Source: CAVOBC01 sp963693635
GTDB taxonomy: Bacteria > Pseudomonadota > Gammaproteobacteria > Pseudomonadales > Azotimanducaceae
NCBI GenBank assembly: GCA_963693635.1
Contig: CAVOBC010000017.1
Location: forward strand, 1-25,969
Direction: 5' to 3'
Length of the DNA: 25,969 nucleotides
Both the position numbers and the translations under genes were made by a program. Shown one piece after another: positions 6,611 to 14,987 of the stretch. Positions within the stretch are counted from its first letter, which is position 1, and every line of letters starts with the position of its first letter. The notes under the pieces are model-generated. The model had not been told where the DNA came from. It ran no database searches and worked only from the letters and a program-made list of their open reading frames with translations.

Positions 6611-7573
6611 ATGCCACTCAATGAACAGATAGCCGGCCTCGTGCAGTCGATGGGGCAGGCGGGCGATGCGCCGCCCATGGATCAACAGACCCCGGAAGAA
6701 GCTCGGGCAGGTTATCGCGCCCTTGCTGCGATGTTCGGCCCATCGCCTTCTGTCGATGAGGTTACTGATCGGGTGATCCCCGGACCGGCTGGCGATATCC
6801 CCGTGCGCATCTACTCACCGGAGGGCGACGGGCCGCATGCGGTGCTGCTCTTCTTTCATGGTGGCGGTTGGGTGATCGGAGACCTTGATACTCATGACCG
6901 CGAATGTCGGGTGCTTTGCAATGACGCAGGCGTGGTTGTCGTCGCGGTTGACTACCGGCTTGCGCCCGAGCATCCATTCCCGGCAGGACACGACGATTGT
7001 CTTGCTGCACTGCGGTGGTTACATGCCAACGCCGGGACGCTGGGCGGCGACCCCTCGCGGATGGCGGTCGCTGGTGACTCAGCGGGGGGTAACCTCGCTG
7101 CCTACATCGCACTTGCAGCGCGGGATGAAGGGATCGTGCTGCGCTTGCAGGTACTCATCTATCCGGCGACTGATCTGCGCGGACATGATCCTGCATGGAC
7201 GGGCGAGCGGTACGGTTCGCTTGAGGAGAATCGGGAGGGTCCGTTTCTCACGCTCGACAGCATTCGATACTTCTCGAACCATCTGACTGGCGGCAAAGGC
7301 ATCGGTGCGATGGCGAGCGATTGGCGTCTGTCGCCGATGCTTGCCGAGATTCACCCGAATCTTGCACCGGCATACATCGCGACCTGCGAATTCGACCCGA
7401 TCCGTGATGAAGGCAACGCCTACGCGGCGAAGCTTACGGAGGCGGGGATTTCTGTGCAGCACAAAGAGTGGAAAGGACACCCGCACGTGCTGTTTCAACT
7501 GTCGCCGGTCATCGATGACGGCAAAGCGCTACTGGCCGAATGCGCGAGCGCGTTGAGGGACGCGCTCGTGTGA
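6611..7573 (+). CDS. HSL-family (Aes-like) alpha/beta hydrolase esterase
   Basis: A 320-residue carboxylesterase of the hormone-sensitive lipase (bacterial family IV) group that hydrolyses short- to medium-chain acyl esters, probably in the cytoplasm since no signal peptide follows this start. The defining HGGGWVIGDLDTHD oxyanion motif begins at H83; the nucleophile is Ser157 in GDSAGGN; the acid is Asp262 (CEFDPIRDEG); the base is His292 in KGHPHVLF, where the family more often has MIHGF. VDYRLAPEHPFPA is also diagnostic. The ATG at 6611 follows CGGAG at 6598-6602 and gives the usual family start; the open frame further upstream to 6353 adds 86 unmatched residues and is taken as leader. Next to P450 and oxygenase genes it could remove acyl groups from a natural product, but no substrate is visible. 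Confidence 0.92.
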   Translation: MPLNEQIAGLVQSMGQAGDAPPMDQQTPEEARAGYRALAAMFGPSPSVDEVTDRVIPGPAGDIPVRIYSPEGDGPHAVLLFFHGGGWVIGDLDTHDRECRVLCNDAGVVVVAVDYRLAPEHPFPAGHDDCLAALRWLHANAGTLGGDPSRMAVAGDSAGGNLAAYIALAARDEGIVLRLQVLIYPATDLRGHDPAWTGERYGSLEENREGPFLTLDSIRYFSNHLTGGKGIGAMASDWRLSPMLAEIHPNLAPAYIATCEFDPIRDEGNAYAAKLTEAGISVQHKEWKGHPHVLFQLSPVIDDGKALLAECASALRDALV

Positions 7574-7586
7574 AACCGGGTTTCCC

Positions 7587-8326
7587 TTAGCGTATTTGCG
7601 CCTGAAAAATGACAAATACGGCGTCCGGCGCAGCGGTTTCGCCGCGTACGTCCCTTGCCGTGATGCTCTCGAAGTGTCCCGATTCCAGCATTTGCCGAAA
7701 CTCGCCCTGTGACCAGTGGTGCAGGTGCCAGTCTCGCTCCAGTGCTTCAACTTCGCCACCTGGACTGATGCGCTCGTACCGCAGTCGAGTGACGCTATGT
7801 GTGTCGTTCACGTCATAGTCGATCACGCCGCAGCGCAGCGTATGACCTTCGCGGGTTACCTCCTTGTATTCGTGGAGCGTCGGGGCGCGCTGGCTCTCGT
7901 CATAATCGGAATCATAATGTGGCCGCGTTCGGTCAGATGCGAACCGATGCCGCGCAAAGTTGCCATCGCCGCGGCGCTCGTGGGCAGCAGGTTGAAACTT
8001 CCACCGGCAAAGAAAACGGCGGCGTAGCGCCGATCGATCGACAAACTCTCTATCCGCTGGTGGTAAACACTCGCGTTGAGGTCCCGGCGGCGTGCTGCTG
8101 TCAGACAGCGGTCGAGCATGTCCTGCGACGCGTCCACGCCGTCGACATCAAACCCCAACTCGATAAGGTCCAGCATCGGGGCACCATCACCGCAGCAGAT
8201 CTCGAGGGCGGGTGGCTCGGCCCTTTCAAGAAAGGCGGTAAAGTCGCGTGCCGGTGACCGGTAACCCGGGAGCGGGCTGTGGAGATCGGCACCGAGGCCG
8301 GTATAGAACTGCGATACGTCGTCCAC
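7587..8326 (-). pseudogene. Class I SAM methyltransferase split by one-base deletion
   Basis: From GTG 8326 (GGGAG six bases upstream) the frame shows a Rossmann-fold methyltransferase: motif I LEICCGDGAPMLDLIELGFD, the acidic VDGVDASQDMLDRC that would bind the SAM ribose, and RYAAVFFAGGSFNLLP (motif IV region). After RGHIMIP at about 7907 the frame runs into unrelated residues and stops at 7859. One base over, it continues as DYDESQRAP, YKEVTREGHTLRCGVIDYD, then RLRYERISPGG and WHLHHWSQGEFRQMLES, the normal C-terminal strand-helix region, ending at 7587. CCGGAT shortened to CCGAT explains the break. The repaired product would be about 246 residues. The N-terminal piece keeps the cofactor site but lacks the closing strands. 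Substrate is unknown. It converges on the esterase gene with a 13-base gap. Confidence 0.82.
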
Positions 8327-8681
8327 ACGCGCTCCCAGATTGAATGACTAAAAACGGTTGAATGACCAAAACGGGAACATCCTAAACCAGCCGCATCCTG
8401 AAACTGCGAGGGTCTGATCATGGGTCACGTCCGGGCGGTGGCTGAGGTTGCCAGATCGCCATGGCGAGTAGGGTTGTATGAGCCAACGTGCTATGACGAA
8501 TAGTCTGTTCTCACGGTATTCGATGGGCACGGCCATGGCTGGGAACGCAGAAAGCCGATTTCGCCGTGCTCGTGCTTGTCGCGCTCCTGGCGCGCTAGCC
8601 CGGTCGGCCGCGATTAACTCGCGCTCTTGAATCGTCGCAGCCCTTATTGTCTGATGACGTAAAGTTGTCGGGGGGTGTCCG
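8327..8681. other. Divergent intergenic region before the large exported protein
   Basis: This stretch separates the minus-strand methyltransferase remnant from the plus-strand 1345-residue gene. Frames on both strands look like chance ORFs. The only candidate elements are the promoter noted at 8627-8655 and the G-rich ribosome site before 8682. Confidence 0.4.
8627..8655 (+). promoter_or_regulatory. Candidate sigma-70-type promoter
   Basis: TTGAAT at 8627-8632 and TCTGAT at 8650-8655 are separated by 17 bases, each matching four of six consensus positions. The -10 box ends 26 bases before the ATG at 8682, leaving a short leader with GGGGGG as ribosome site. Only the spacing and position support this. 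Confidence 0.28.
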
Positions 8682-11600
8682 ATGCGTAAGCTCGTCCAAA
8701 AATTCCAGCTCGTCCTCGCTCTTTGCGTGCTTTCGGTGCATGCGACGGCAGCAATCGTTAGTGCCACGCTGCCTGCCAGCCGGTCAGTTCAGGTCGGCCA
8801 GATCGCCCATGCGTTCGCGACGATCATCAACACCGGGGTGGGAACGGCCAATGCCTGTGGCCTGGCTTTGGGGACCACGCTTGACGCGAGCTTTGCCTAC
8901 AGTCTGACGGATCCGTTCACCAATCTGATCGACGACAGTGTCGGTGCGAATACGCCGGTCGATATCCCTGCTGGTGCCTCACAAAGTTACGTTTTTTCCA
9001 TTGCCCCGGGCTCGGTGCTGGCGGTAACTGACGTCGAAATTGTCTTCGATTGTGACAACACTGAGCCCGCTCCGGTACACACCGGGCTCAATACCATATT
9101 GCTATCGGCTTCAACCGATCCAGTCGCCGATGTCATCGCGTTGGCATCCGGTGTGGGCATCGTCGATGTCCCGGGCGAAGCGCGGATCGGTGCGTTTGCG
9201 GTGGCGTCGGTCAATGTCGGGGTCGGCGCTGACATCACCGTCACTGCTGATGATGGCGGCGGTGGATTGCCGATTTCAACTCTGCTGTGTCAAACCGACC
9301 CAGCCGCGGGGACGTGTATCAACCCGACCGTCGCGTCAGCAGCGCCGGTGGGCGTGACCATCGACGGTGATGCGACGCCGACGTTCGCGGTGTTCGTGGT
9401 CGCAACCGATACGGTGGAATTCGATCCGGCAGTCCATCGCGTATTTGTTCGTTTTAAAGACGCGGGCGGTACGACTCGAGGGGCAACCAGTGTCGCAGTT
9501 CGTACCTGTGCCGTCGGCGACACAGACTGTGATGGCAGTGTCGATGTGGCGTCGAGCCCACGTGGCGTGCAGATTCCGGTCAGCGACGGCGACGGCCATC
9601 CAACCTTCCTGAGCCCACACGTCGACCCGATCGTAATTTCTAATGGCCTCGTCTATGCAACCAATACGCCTGCAGACACGGTAGATGTGATCGACATGAC
9701 CAGTTGGCTTGTTGTCATGCGGATCAGCGTCGGTGTCGATCCAGTGGGACTCGCGCTGCGACCGGACGGCGGGGAGCTTTGGGTGGCAAACCATGTGTCC
9801 GACACCGTGAGCGTCATCGATGCGGATGCTTCGAGCCGAACCTATCACCAGGTGATCGCGACGATTCAGTCGCTGGACGCGACGCTCGCAACGCAGTTCG
9901 ACGAGCCCGTTGGTATCGCGTTCGCGAGCAACGACAAAGCCTACGTCTCTCTCGGGCCTTCCAATGAGGTGGCCATTGTCGATGCCCAGACGTATCTCGT
10001 CACTGGACGCCTGGCGATCGGGGCACAGGACCCGCGCGCTATGGTGGTGAGTGGAAACCGGCTGTTTGTGGTGCCGTTTGAGTCCAACAATCAGACCCAG
10101 CTCTCGGGTTGCACGGCGGACAAGATCGACGGCGACACCTGCACCTTTGACGCCGTGGAGCACGTGTTCACAAACAACAATGTGCTGTCGCTCAACTATG
10201 ACGCCGATATCATCAGGAATCCGCTGTTGCCGGACCGCGATATCTTCGTTTACAACACCGAGACCGATAGCCTCATCGAGACTGTCAGTACTGTTGGGAC
10301 TTTGTTGTACGGGATCGCTGTCGATAGCGCGGATCGTGTCTTTGTCAGCCAGGCCGATGCTCGCAATGATGAGAATGGCAAGGCGGGTACACGCAAAGAT
10401 GGCCTCGAGGAAATGGAGAACAGGGCCTTTCTCAATCGAATCACGCGGGTGGACTGTAGCGGGGTCCGTTGTGGTGCGCCGGAGTTCTTTGAGCTAGAGC
10501 CGGTGCCACCTGCGCATCCGGAGCGATCGGCTGCGCTTGCAACGCCGTTCGCCATTACGGTCAGTGCCGACGATACCGTGGTGTTTGCGACCGCCGCAAG
10601 TTCCAACAAGCTGTTGACCATCAATCCGGATACGGGTGCCGTGCTGGACCAACTTTTGATCGGTGCTGTGCCCCGCGGGCTCGCACTGGCGCCGGCGGCC
10701 GATGGCTCGCCGGCGACGGCCTGGGTGCTCAATGTCGCTGACAACACGGTGTCCGTGGTCGATGTGTCCGTGCCTGGCGATCTCAGGTTGACGGGTACAG
10801 TGACGCTGGCGGATCCTTCTCACCCATTGGTAAAGCAGGGTCGCAAGGCATTCAATGACGCGCTTGCCTCCACGACGGGGACATTCTCCTGCGAAAGCTG
10901 CCACCCGGACGGCCACACTGATCAGTTGATCTGGGTGCTCGACACGCCGGTCTGCGACGTCGGTGGTTGTACGCAGATTCCACCGCGGTTGACGATGCCT
11001 GTTCGGGGTCTCCGGGACACGGCGCCCTATCACTGGGACGGCATTCCCGGCGACCCGTACGGTGGGCGGAACACGGCATCGATCAATGGTGATATGGACC
11101 CATCCTGTGACATCGATGATCCCGCAAGTTGCACACGTGATCTTGTCGATGGCGGTCTCGGTTCAACGATGTGCCAGGTCGGTGCTTGTCCAGGCAACGA
11201 CGAGGGATTGCCAGGGGCCCTCGATGCCCGGGATCGCGATGCGATGGCTGAGTTTTTGCTTGCCGTGCCGTTCCCGCCTTCGCCGATGCGGCCTTTCAAC
11301 AATGAAATGACCCAACACGCCCGCGACGGCATTTTCGAGTTCAACTTCATCAACGACACATCGGGGCGGACGACGGGCGCGCAGACCTGCGGGACCTGCC
11401 ATCGAATGCCGTTTCTGGTCAGCACCAACACGCCAGGGACCGGCATGGATGCGCCTACATGGCGTGGCGCTTATGACCGCTGGATGGTCCTGCCGCAGGG
11501 CCGTCTGAACATCATCGACCTAATGAATATCGTCGGCATGGATCAGAGCTTTCCGGAGCGGGCAGTTTGGGATTTGGCGGGGGCGAGCCCGGATATCTGG

Positions 11601-12719
11601 GAGATGGTATTGCAGGGCAGCACCGGATTTTCTGGCAGCTTTGCCCGTCAGGTGACGTTGAATTCGTCATCTGCGGCGCGCGATGAGACGGCCGGCATCC
11701 TTGCTGCCCTCGAGCAGTCGGCGGATGAGGGCGCGATATTGCTCGAAGGTGAGGGCATCGAGTTCGTGCGTGGCGTCGCGCACGGTCGAGCGATTGAATT
11801 TGCCGGTGGTGTGTATCGTTTGCGCGATGATGTGACTGCAACCTACACGCGATCTCGCCTCCTTGCGCTTGCTGCTGCTGGTGAGCTTGTTCTGACGTTG
11901 ACAGGGCGGGCGGGGCAGCACGTCGATGTGGACCATCCACAACCCGCGCTGTGGCCGGTGGGTCCGATGGAGGCGCAGACCCGATCCGTGGAAATTCCCT
12001 TCCTGTCGGGCGAATTGACACTGCGACTGAATGCAAGGCATCTAATGTCAGGGGTGTCGATCTTCCTCGATGGCCGGCGCGTGGACGGCAGTGTTCGTTG
12101 TGAGTCCGGGCCGTTTCCTGCATGCGCGGGTGAAGTAGTGATTGTGCAGTTCTCGGCGGTACCTGCTGTCGGTGGCGTGCATTTTCTGCAATTACAGAAT
12201 CCGCAGGGCCTGTTCAGCAACGACATGATGTTCTTTGACGATCAGACTGCGCTCGCGCCGCGCCCCGGAAACCTGATAGCAAGTGGCGGGTCTTTCATTC
12301 CGGGACAGTTCGGGCAGAACTGGAACACGGTTGAAATCGCTACGAGCTCGATACGAGAATCGGCAGGTGTGGTGCGGGTCATCGTTAACGCGTCGTCGTC
12401 AGAACCGTGGCATGCGCAGATCAGTCATGCGGTCATGGTTGTCGCGGGCGAGCAATATACCCTCTGTTACTCGGCGCGTGCGGACAGCAACCGGTTCATG
12501 ACGGCCTACATGGACTCGAACATGGACATCTACACCAATACCAGCGGCGGTCAGTTCCGGGCCGACCTTACAAACACGTGGCGAGACTTCAAGCACACCT
12601 TCACGATCGAGCAGACAGATCTGATGGGGCGCGTCGCGTTCGACATGGCTCAGAGCTCCGTCAACCTCCAGATTGACAACATCGGCATTTATGAAGGCGT
12701 ATCCTGCGGCTTGCCCTAG
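8682..12719 (+). CDS. Exported beta-propeller / dihaem cytochrome c / CBM protein
   Basis: A 1345-residue Sec-exported protein. Residues 1-24 form a signal peptide (MRKLVQKFQLVLALCVLSVH, ending ATAA). Residues 25-275 look like Ig/adhesin-type beta-domains, followed by a DxDxDG calcium loop at D280-D288 (DTDCDGSVD). Residues about 318-700 are a YVTN-type beta-propeller (VYATNTPADTVDVIDM, LWVANHVSDTVSVIDA, AWVLNVADNTVSVVDV). Two haem c sites follow: CESCH at C737-H741 and CGTCH at C903-H907, 166 residues apart. MPVRGLRDTAPYHWDG (about 772-787) lies between them and MDAPTWRGAYDRW after the second, as in MauG / bacterial cytochrome c peroxidases. Residues about 1195-1345 resemble a CBM_4_9 module (PWHAQISHAV, YTLCYSARAD, WRDFKHTFTI, LQIDNIGIYE). 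I infer a secreted or periplasmic oxidoreductase tethered to a glycan or polymer. Residues 1050-1190 are beta-rich and unassigned. No named function is known to me for this architecture. Confidence 0.9.
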   Translation: MRKLVQKFQLVLALCVLSVHATAAIVSATLPASRSVQVGQIAHAFATIINTGVGTANACGLALGTTLDASFAYSLTDPFTNLIDDSVGANTPVDIPAGASQSYVFSIAPGSVLAVTDVEIVFDCDNTEPAPVHTGLNTILLSASTDPVADVIALASGVGIVDVPGEARIGAFAVASVNVGVGADITVTADDGGGGLPISTLLCQTDPAAGTCINPTVASAAPVGVTIDGDATPTFAVFVVATDTVEFDPAVHRVFVRFKDAGGTTRGATSVAVRTCAVGDTDCDGSVDVASSPRGVQIPVSDGDGHPTFLSPHVDPIVISNGLVYATNTPADTVDVIDMTSWLVVMRISVGVDPVGLALRPDGGELWVANHVSDTVSVIDADASSRTYHQVIATIQSLDATLATQFDEPVGIAFASNDKAYVSLGPSNEVAIVDAQTYLVTGRLAIGAQDPRAMVVSGNRLFVVPFESNNQTQLSGCTADKIDGDTCTFDAVEHVFTNNNVLSLNYDADIIRNPLLPDRDIFVYNTETDSLIETVSTVGTLLYGIAVDSADRVFVSQADARNDENGKAGTRKDGLEEMENRAFLNRITRVDCSGVRCGAPEFFELEPVPPAHPERSAALATPFAITVSADDTVVFATAASSNKLLTINPDTGAVLDQLLIGAVPRGLALAPAADGSPATAWVLNVADNTVSVVDVSVPGDLRLTGTVTLADPSHPLVKQGRKAFNDALASTTGTFSCESCHPDGHTDQLIWVLDTPVCDVGGCTQIPPRLTMPVRGLRDTAPYHWDGIPGDPYGGRNTASINGDMDPSCDIDDPASCTRDLVDGGLGSTMCQVGACPGNDEGLPGALDARDRDAMAEFLLAVPFPPSPMRPFNNEMTQHARDGIFEFNFINDTSGRTTGAQTCGTCHRMPFLVSTNTPGTGMDAPTWRGAYDRWMVLPQGRLNIIDLMNIVGMDQSFPERAVWDLAGASPDIWEMVLQGSTGFSGSFARQVTLNSSSAARDETAGILAALEQSADEGAILLEGEGIEFVRGVAHGRAIEFAGGVYRLRDDVTATYTRSRLLALAAAGELVLTLTGRAGQHVDVDHPQPALWPVGPMEAQTRSVEIPFLSGELTLRLNARHLMSGVSIFLDGRRVDGSVRCESGPFPACAGEVVIVQFSAVPAVGGVHFLQLQNPQGLFSNDMMFFDDQTALAPRPGNLIASGGSFIPGQFGQNWNTVEIATSSIRESAGVVRVIVNASSSEPWHAQISHAVMVVAGEQYTLCYSARADSNRFMTAYMDSNMDIYTNTSGGQFRADLTNTWRDFKHTFTIEQTDLMGRVAFDMAQSSVNLQIDNIGIYEGVSCGLP

Positions 12720-12920
12720 CGAGAGCGTGTCTCGGAATTCCGTTCTGGAGCAGGTTTGGCAAGAACTAACCGGCTGATGAAAGATAGTTCGACGCTAACG
12801 ACTACGCCCGGTTTAAGAGTGTGTCGGCCCTGCGGTCATTGAGGCGATCTGTTACGGTAACGCGCACCTGGCCACGGGTCGGATGACCCGGAGAACACGC
12901 CAAAGACCCAAGGAGCTGTG
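12720..12920. other. Intergenic region upstream of the LLM-Dpp operon
   Basis: It separates the large exported protein from the flavin monooxygenase on the same strand. CGGAATTCCG near 12735 is a short palindrome without a T-run, so termination is not shown. The operon promoter is expected here, and an operator-like palindrome is noted at 12851-12861. Confidence 0.4.
12851..12861. promoter_or_regulatory. GTTAC-G-GTAAC palindrome, possible operator
   Basis: A perfect 5-1-5 palindrome 60 bases upstream of the first operon gene. It is short enough to occur by chance, and no regulator gene is adjacent. Position between gene and likely promoter is the only support. Confidence 0.25.
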
Positions 12921-13934
12921 ATGCCGGATCTGCGCATTGGCGTTTGCTATGATTTTCGCAACCCGCCCGATTCCGGCGTGTCGGACCAACGCCTCTATCA
13001 GGAGATCATGGCCCAGGTGCAGTGGTTGGATCAGATCGGCGCGGACCTTGTCTGGTTTACCGAGCACCACTTCATCGAGGACGGGTACCTGCCAAGTTGG
13101 GTTCCGATCGCCGGTGCCATGGCGGCAGTGACCGAGCATGTTCGTTTTGGCACAGACATCTGCCTGATGCCATTCAATCACCCGATCAGGCTCGCTGAAG
13201 ACCTTGCCGTATTGGACAACCTGTCGGGAGGACGCGTCGAAATCGGCGTGGGCATGGGCTACGCGCCGCACGAATTTCGAGGCTTCGGCTTCCCTCGCAG
13301 TCGCCGGGTGTCACTGATGGACGAGGGCATCGAGGTACTGCAACGCTGCTTTTCCGGTGAGCGATTCAGTTACTCGGGCAAGCGGTATCAGTTCGAGGAT
13401 GTTGTGATCACGCCTGGCTATGTGCAGGAAGGTGGGCCGCCCCTTTGGGTTGCCGCCATGTCTGAGGCGGGCGCGGCAAGAGCGGCGCGTTACAACACAA
13501 ACTTCCTGCCACAGGGTGTCAAGCAGCGGTCGTTTGACCCGTGGGTATCGGAGCTGAACGCTACTGGCCGTAACCCGGCGGACTACCGGGTCGGCATCAT
13601 CCGGAGCATCCTCGTCACAGATGACCGGGACACGGAATGGCGGGCGGTGCGGGCGGCGGAACGATATCGGATGGCGCTCTACCGTCGATTTTTTGAAGAG
13701 AGTGGTGAAGGTTTCGGTGATACCGGCGAACCCGTGCCGCAGACCTGGATCGTGGGTAGCGTCGATGAGTGTGTCAATCAACTCAAGGCCTTCATCGGTG
13801 AGTTTGGCATCACCGATATCGTATCCATGGCCGTTCCACCGGGGCTGCGGGCGGAGCAAATGTCGGGCAGTCTGGAGCGGCTTTTCACGCAGGTTGTGCC
13901 GCGATTGAAGTCCGAGCTCAAAGGTGCCGGCTGA
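12921..13934 (+). CDS. LLM-class flavin-dependent oxidoreductase
   Basis: A luciferase-like monooxygenase of 337 residues, a TIM-barrel enzyme using reduced FMN (or F420 in some members) to oxygenate or oxidatively cleave small molecules. Family marks: LRIGVCYDFRNP opening strand, WFTEHHFIEDGYLPS, then VRFGTDICLMPFNHPIRLAE, the strongly conserved LDNLSGGRVEIGVGMGYAPH and the GSVDECVNQLKAF helix near the C-terminus. AGGAG at 12911-12915 suits ATG 12921 better than the GTG at 12918. It starts a plus-strand run with only 30 bases to the ABC ATPase gene, so the two are probably cotranscribed. This implies that the enzyme acts on the imported compound. A separate flavin reductase would be required and none is seen here. 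Confidence 0.93.
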   Translation: MPDLRIGVCYDFRNPPDSGVSDQRLYQEIMAQVQWLDQIGADLVWFTEHHFIEDGYLPSWVPIAGAMAAVTEHVRFGTDICLMPFNHPIRLAEDLAVLDNLSGGRVEIGVGMGYAPHEFRGFGFPRSRRVSLMDEGIEVLQRCFSGERFSYSGKRYQFEDVVITPGYVQEGGPPLWVAAMSEAGAARAARYNTNFLPQGVKQRSFDPWVSELNATGRNPADYRVGIIRSILVTDDRDTEWRAVRAAERYRMALYRRFFEESGEGFGDTGEPVPQTWIVGSVDECVNQLKAFIGEFGITDIVSMAVPPGLRAEQMSGSLERLFTQVVPRLKSELKGAG

Positions 13935-13964
13935 TCCTGAACCCGTCAGCCGACGAGAAAGTAC

Positions 13965-14987
13965 GTGACTGACAGCGGCGCGGAATCCGGTGCCCGGCGT
14001 AACGTCGGCGCGCCAATACTCGCGGTTACGGACCTGACCGTGGAGTTTGATACACCAGAGGGCATTGCGCGTGCGGTGGACGCTGTCTCCTTCGAGGTCA
14101 GCCCAGGCGAGACGCTCGCCATCGTCGGTGAGTCGGGGTGTGGCAAGAGCATCACCGCGATGTCGATTTTGCGCCTGGTGCCCAGTCCGCCCGGACGGCT
14201 GGTGTCGGGAACAGCGCGCCTTGACGGGACCGACTTACTGGCGATCCCCGAGCATCAAATGCGGGATGTTCGTGGCCGCGACATCGCCATGATCTTCCAG
14301 GAGCCGATGACGTCTTTGAATCCGGTTTTGACGGTGGGGTATCAGATCGCGGAGACCGTACGCCGTCATGAACGCTTGAGCCGGCGTGACGCGCGTGCAC
14401 GGGCTGTTGAGATGCTGCAACTGGTTCGGATTCCGGAGCCCGCACGCCGGGCAAGCGAGTTTCCGCACCAGCTGTCGGGGGGCATGCGCCAGCGCGCGAT
14501 GATTGCGATGGCACTCGTCTGCAATCCGCGGATCGTTATTGCTGATGAGCCGACGACCGCGCTCGATGTCACTATCCAGGCACAAGTGCTTGAGCTCTTG
14601 CGCGATCTGCAGGAGCGGCTGCAGACAGCGGTGGTGCTCATCACGCACGACCTCGGTGTCGTTGCAGAGACGGCCGACCGGGTCATCGTGATGTATGCAG
14701 GTCGCAAGATCGAGGAGGCGAGTGTGGATGTGTTGTTTGCCGACCCGCAGCATCCCTATACACAGGGTCTCCTCGCTTCCGTGCCGCGTCTGGCCGGCGA
14801 CGAGGCCCGCACGCGGTTGACCGAAATCCCCGGCATGGTCCCGCCACTAACCGCGTTGCCCCGGGGCTGCGCGTTTGCGCCCCGGTGTGCAAGGGCGAGC
14901 GCACAATGCCGCGAGGCACCACCGGAACTTGGCGATGTCGAAGCGCAGCATCGGGTAGCGTGTTGGCACCCAGGGCAGGAGCCATGA
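13965..14987 (+). CDS. dppD: Peptide/nickel-type ABC transporter ATPase (DppD/OppD-like)
   Basis: A 340-residue cytoplasmic ATPase that powers uptake through the two permeases encoded downstream. Walker A is at residues 55-62 (GESGCGKS), the signature LSGGMRQR begins at 170, Walker B ends in D194-E195 (IVIADEPTTALD), and a switch His follows in VVLITHDLGVVAE. The C-terminal oligopeptide domain CAFAPRCARASAQC, a hallmark of the Dpp/Opp/Nik group, is intact. The start is GTG 13965 (TDSGAESGA follows) preceded by a modest GACGAGAAAG. Its stop overlaps the next start as ATGA at 14984-14987, implying translational coupling. The dpp symbol marks family only; the ligand is not necessarily a dipeptide. 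Confidence 0.93.
   Translation: MTDSGAESGARRNVGAPILAVTDLTVEFDTPEGIARAVDAVSFEVSPGETLAIVGESGCGKSITAMSILRLVPSPPGRLVSGTARLDGTDLLAIPEHQMRDVRGRDIAMIFQEPMTSLNPVLTVGYQIAETVRRHERLSRRDARARAVEMLQLVRIPEPARRASEFPHQLSGGMRQRAMIAMALVCNPRIVIADEPTTALDVTIQAQVLELLRDLQERLQTAVVLITHDLGVVAETADRVIVMYAGRKIEEASVDVLFADPQHPYTQGLLASVPRLAGDEARTRLTEIPGMVPPLTALPRGCAFAPRCARASAQCREAPPELGDVEAQHRVACWHPGQEP

Noticed and set aside
9336..10163. 275-codon open frame antisense to the propeller protein
   Set aside because: Composition is typical of antisense frames in GC-rich genes and the opposite strand is clearly coding.
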